A stretch of 26,314 nt of DNA. It comes from a virus. Shown piece after piece: positions 24,701-26,314 of the stretch (within the stretch, counting starts at the first letter, position 1; the number at the start of each line of letters is the position of its first letter). Position numbers and translations under genes: made by a program. The notes beneath the pieces were generated by a model, which worked only from the letters and a program-made list of their open reading frames with translations, made no database searches and had not been told where the DNA came from. Location: positions 1-26,314 of IMG/VR virus record IMGVR_UViG_3300037871_000014; one strand, given 5' to 3'.

Positions 24701-26314
24701 TCCTTCATTAACAATTTTAATTGCTGTTACTTTTCCGCTACTAATATATGCTTGAGCTATAGCACCAGTACCTCCGCCACCAGTTATTGAAACAGCTGGT
24801 GGCGTAATATAACCACTACCTTTATCTCCTATATTAAATGAAGTAATTTTAAATCCTACATTTTCTAACCAATGTTTATCAGGATAATTTACAATTGTAC
24901 TTGTTCCTGTTAAAGCAGTACCTACAAATTTTGCTGAACTAGGTACTATTTTATTTTGATCATCATAACTAGCAGGTAAATCAAAGTCCGTTATAACTGA
25001 ACTAGATGGCGTTACATTTTCGTAAGAACTTACATATTCTCTAATATTAGTTTTATATGGTTTAGTTTCTTTAATATAATCTTCGAAATTAGAAAGATTA
25101 TCATTTTTATAAGTTACTTTTTGTTTAAGATCACCCGCATTATGTTTTATTTTGATGAAACTTGTTTTAAATGCCCAATCTGTTAATTTATTTTCGCTTA
25201 ATGCATATCTTAAACTAGCAAAGAAAAGTTCATTATAATGTACTTCTAAATCATTAATAAAAATTTTATCTCTTAAAGCTTCTAATATTATTCTTGTTTC
25301 TTGAACAGGTTGTCTATCATACAATACAGTATCATAACTAGTTGACGCATAACCTACAGTATTAGAACCAAAATCATATAAAGTATTTTTAAATGCAATT
25401 GTTCCATTTTCTCTACCAATAGTTTTATAATTTACAGTATAATCTACATTAAGTTGATTATCTATTTTTTCTAATAATAGCCAACCACCTGTACCTACAT
25501 TTTCTATTTTTACAATATCTCCTATTTCATCACTTAAAGAATCTAACAAGTATGATTGACTAACAGTATAATCTATTGACGTAAATTGATTATATCCTAC
25601 GTCATACCAATCAATATATGACCAATAAAGATCAGTATTATATTTTTGTGAAGCTGTTCTACTCCAAGTACTTAAACTTGTATCGTAACCATATATTGCC
25701 CATTTACCTCCAAGCTCTGCATCACTTTTTACAAGTACACTATAAGGTCTAACAACAACTTTTGTATTTGATGTATATCCTTCTCCATTAACTTTTACAA
25801 TTGCAGTATCAACTTGTCCTGAAGCATCAATTGTTAATTCTATTACAGCACCACTTCCGCTGTCTCCTGAAATTTCAAATGTAGGTACAGTTGTATAACC
25901 TTTACCTTTACTTAAAATAGTTACATCAGTAATTTTACCATTTACAATTGTTGGTAATAGTTCTGCTTTCTTAATTGTATTTGTTCCTACAAAAGCTAAA
26001 TCTCCTACTACGTCTACAGTTTTATCAAAAAGTTTAGTATTTGTTGTAGGCTGTGTTTCTGCTTTAGATAAGTTAGTTAAGTCCACTTTATCTACAATTA
26101 AATTAAGTTTCAATACTGAATTAACTCTTTCTACTAATTGTTTTAATGCTTCTTGATGATTATCAAACCAACTTTGTCTAGGTTTATATAAAGTTCCATA
26201 CTTTAATTTGTTACTTAAATTTGGATCAGGTACAGCATTTCCTTGTTCGTCATAACCTATTAAACTATTATGCCAAACTTTTTCTATTTCCGAAGAAGGT
26301 TTACTAGTAGACAA
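21707..26314 (-). CDS. Very large virion structural protein (5' partial), probable baseplate/tail component
   Basis: At least 1535 codons; the frame runs off the right edge, and the first codon in the window is TTG inside the gene, so the true start lies outside. The visible part has a region resembling a wedge-type attachment sequence (KPRQSWFDNHQEALKQLVERVNS in two parts near residues 45-67). It also has two Gly-rich beta units of the type GxGYTTVPTFEISG...GSGAVIEL, and, from about residue 740 on, at least five units beginning TGDGST (or TADGST) followed by a strand and VRVNG or VFVSVG. The organisation is that of large modular beta proteins in marine T4-like phages that follow the gp6 wedge. 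The C-terminal ~100 residues are not repetitive. Specific position in the particle unknown. Confidence 0.85.
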   Translation of the reverse strand: MSTSKPSSEIEKVWHNSLIGYDEQGNAVPDPNLSNKLKYGTLYKPRQSWFDNHQEALKQLVERVNSVLKLNLIVDKVDLTNLSKAETQPTTNTKLFDKTVDVVGDLAFVGTNTIKKAELLPTIVNGKITDVTILSKGKGYTTVPTFEISGDSGSGAVIELTIDASGQVDTAIVKVNGEGYTSNTKVVVRPYSVLVKSDAELGGKWAIYGYDTSLSTWSRTASQKYNTDLYWSYIDWYDVGYNQFTSIDYTVSQSYLLDSLSDEIGDIVKIENVGTGGWLLLEKIDNQLNVDYTVNYKTIGRENGTIAFKNTLYDFGSNTVGYASTSYDTVLYDRQPVQETRIILEALRDKIFINDLEVHYNELFFASLRYALSENKLTDWAFKTSFIKIKHNAGDLKQKVTYKNDNLSNFEDYIKETKPYKTNIREYVSSYENVTPSSSVITDFDLPASYDDQNKIVPSSAKFVGTALTGTSTIVNYPDKHWLENVGFKITSFNIGDKGSGYITPPAVSITGGGGTGAIAQAYISSGKVTAIKIVNEGLGYLTAPTVTLQGGIKDVTTGTVAKVSAVLGKSLVKVTHLTVKFDRTSGTYLITSLARTETFAGNNSVLDYYLKWPIDLRRNTIKVTVNNIESLSSEYTYVNKLDTTKDYNRYIGHIKFISPPANLHSIKIEYMIDASKLQAQDRINLFYTPASGMPGKELAQILDGIDYGGVEVRSLGFDTATGWDTESYMAGSWDTYDATFEDEILKMDGSTNSLTLSKALEDGIVYNIYKNAIRIDDPNYGTGNTVTNKNAMMQSVTGDGSTMTITFDTVPTVAGDLIVVRKSTSDGSFLPDPEAYDTLLTGGDLTYSTASGLKAEDIIVEGDDFVSHTTSKGPEEFIPGQVLDTLDIQVFDKGGESGSRISSYNHTGDGVTTNYPFSEYPQSSDAVFVSVGNVLQESNTYVVDYPNKLLKFNSAPILNSKINFVTMSNNGEKVLDFDTFTGDGSTLDYVTRATWINNSINTFVRVNGLSASYTILESDSSYAVQGKVVVRFADAPPADSVVNIVVYASASQTFSEVTEDNFTGDGSTASFQLSQTPFNQKPLSFNTVVRVGSEVLNAGFTKTFTLDNNREYEFETWQEIPGSILPADVRAFLNGVELIQSQQYTWNSGTTSITLVTGVGVPGDILKVFAMSNGQYTLNETTGMITFSTAPSQGLTISVYQFSNHDIAKIERINYDVVARLTVTVGTDDYYMYKQLTNGLIKLRQLAEDAQYVWVTLNGELLAPSVDYKVTNDQMYLKINRSLATNDVIDIIHFTAPKFVSKFGYRQFKDMMNKTHYKRLGNNNKYQLATSLKWTDQELELTDATGITEPSIANNIPGVLFIDGERLEYFVKVGNILSQLRRGTYGTGVKDTHIVGEEVLDQGQFQNVPYKDEFLTEQYTADGSTNAITIGFTPKSANEFELFVGGKRMRKNDISVYDPTQGQDSPEADVTSPAEFTVDGISPVVTLTTTPIAGTKIITIRKQGKKWQSGIKPLSQSDNDIARFLRQKELALPQ
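22042..23925 (-). repeat. Protein-level TGDGST repeat units in the large structural protein
   Basis: Within the large gene the encoded sequence repeatedly shows TGDGST or close variants followed by alternating hydrophobic residues and a VxVNG-type turn. Units are centred near bases 23917, 23590, 23370, 23125 and 22048, with a degenerate one near 24068. The DNA copies share the + strand string CCATCTCCTGTA or close variants. This marks duplicated beta domains, not a mobile element. Confidence 0.65.
24659..24860 (-). repeat. Gly-rich GYxxxP beta unit, copy 2
   Basis: This encodes a unit of the form DKGSGYITPPAVSITGGG...GAIAQAY...GKVTAIKIVNEGLGYLTAP. It is related to the unit at about 25770-25945, which has KGKGYTTVPTFEISG and NGEGYTS. 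Each unit contains the GxGYxxxP turn twice, a pattern common in large marine phage structural proteins. Confidence 0.6.
25770..25945 (-). repeat. Gly-rich GYxxxP beta unit, copy 1
   Basis: This encodes KGKGYTTVPTFEISG, then GSGAVIELTIDASGQVDTA, and NGEGYTS, matching the later unit at 24659-24860. The two copies lie about 370 residues apart in the same protein. Boundaries are approximate. Confidence 0.6.

Noticed and set aside
1-26314. tRNA genes, CRISPR arrays, insertion sequences or attachment sites
   Set aside because: I saw no cloverleaf-like GC-rich segment, no regularly spaced repeats, and no transposase or integrase. Coding sequence fills almost the whole window.

Overview
The window looks like part of the genome of a strongly A+T-rich, tailed marine bacteriophage of the T4-like myovirus type (cyanophage or pelagiphage kind). 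This is inferred from the right half. It holds a very large glycine- and beta-rich virion protein, a conserved ~200 aa virion protein, three tail-fibre paralogues with a shared N-terminal module (one with a phage tail-collar domain), and a further ~295 aa structural protein. The host cannot be read from the sequence; Prochlorococcus/Synechococcus or Pelagibacter-like bacteria are the natural candidates. I see no tRNA, rRNA, integrase, transposase, CRISPR array or origin.

Layout. (1) Bases 3-2208, + strand: a partial PP-loop ATPase with a QueC-like zinc motif, then an N-terminal-twitch radical SAM enzyme that starts inside it. (2) Bases 2171-14329, - strand: fifteen genes in which every gene overlaps its neighbour by 1-37 bp. 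Read in transcription order (right to left) they are a 114-aa conserved hypothetical, two GT-A-like glycosyltransferases, a 199-aa unknown, two more glycosyltransferase-like paralogues, a radical SAM enzyme, a 63-aa acidic protein, a radical SAM/SPASM enzyme, a class I methyltransferase, a two-part protein with a Rossmann-like second half, an N-twitch radical SAM enzyme, two more radical SAM enzymes and an SGNH-hydrolase-like protein. (3) Bases 14387-26314, - strand: six virion structural genes with short gaps, the last one cut by the right edge.

The most remarkable content is region 1+2: six radical SAM enzymes of three architectures within about 9.3 kb, mixed with a PP-loop ATPase, a methyltransferase, an SGNH-type hydrolase and four glycosyltransferase-like proteins, directly downstream of the tail-fibre genes and on the same strand. 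I infer a phage-encoded modification pathway, acting either on virion (tail-fibre) proteins or on a glycan. The substrate and product are unknown. The overlaps imply translational coupling and co-expression of the whole block, probably late with the structural genes.

Starts were chosen by Shine-Dalgarno sequences (mostly AAGGA or GGAG, 5-11 nt before the start) and by alignment among paralogues. Several differ from the longest possible frame. One gene uses TTG with a strong ribosome-binding site, and two others seem to use GTG.
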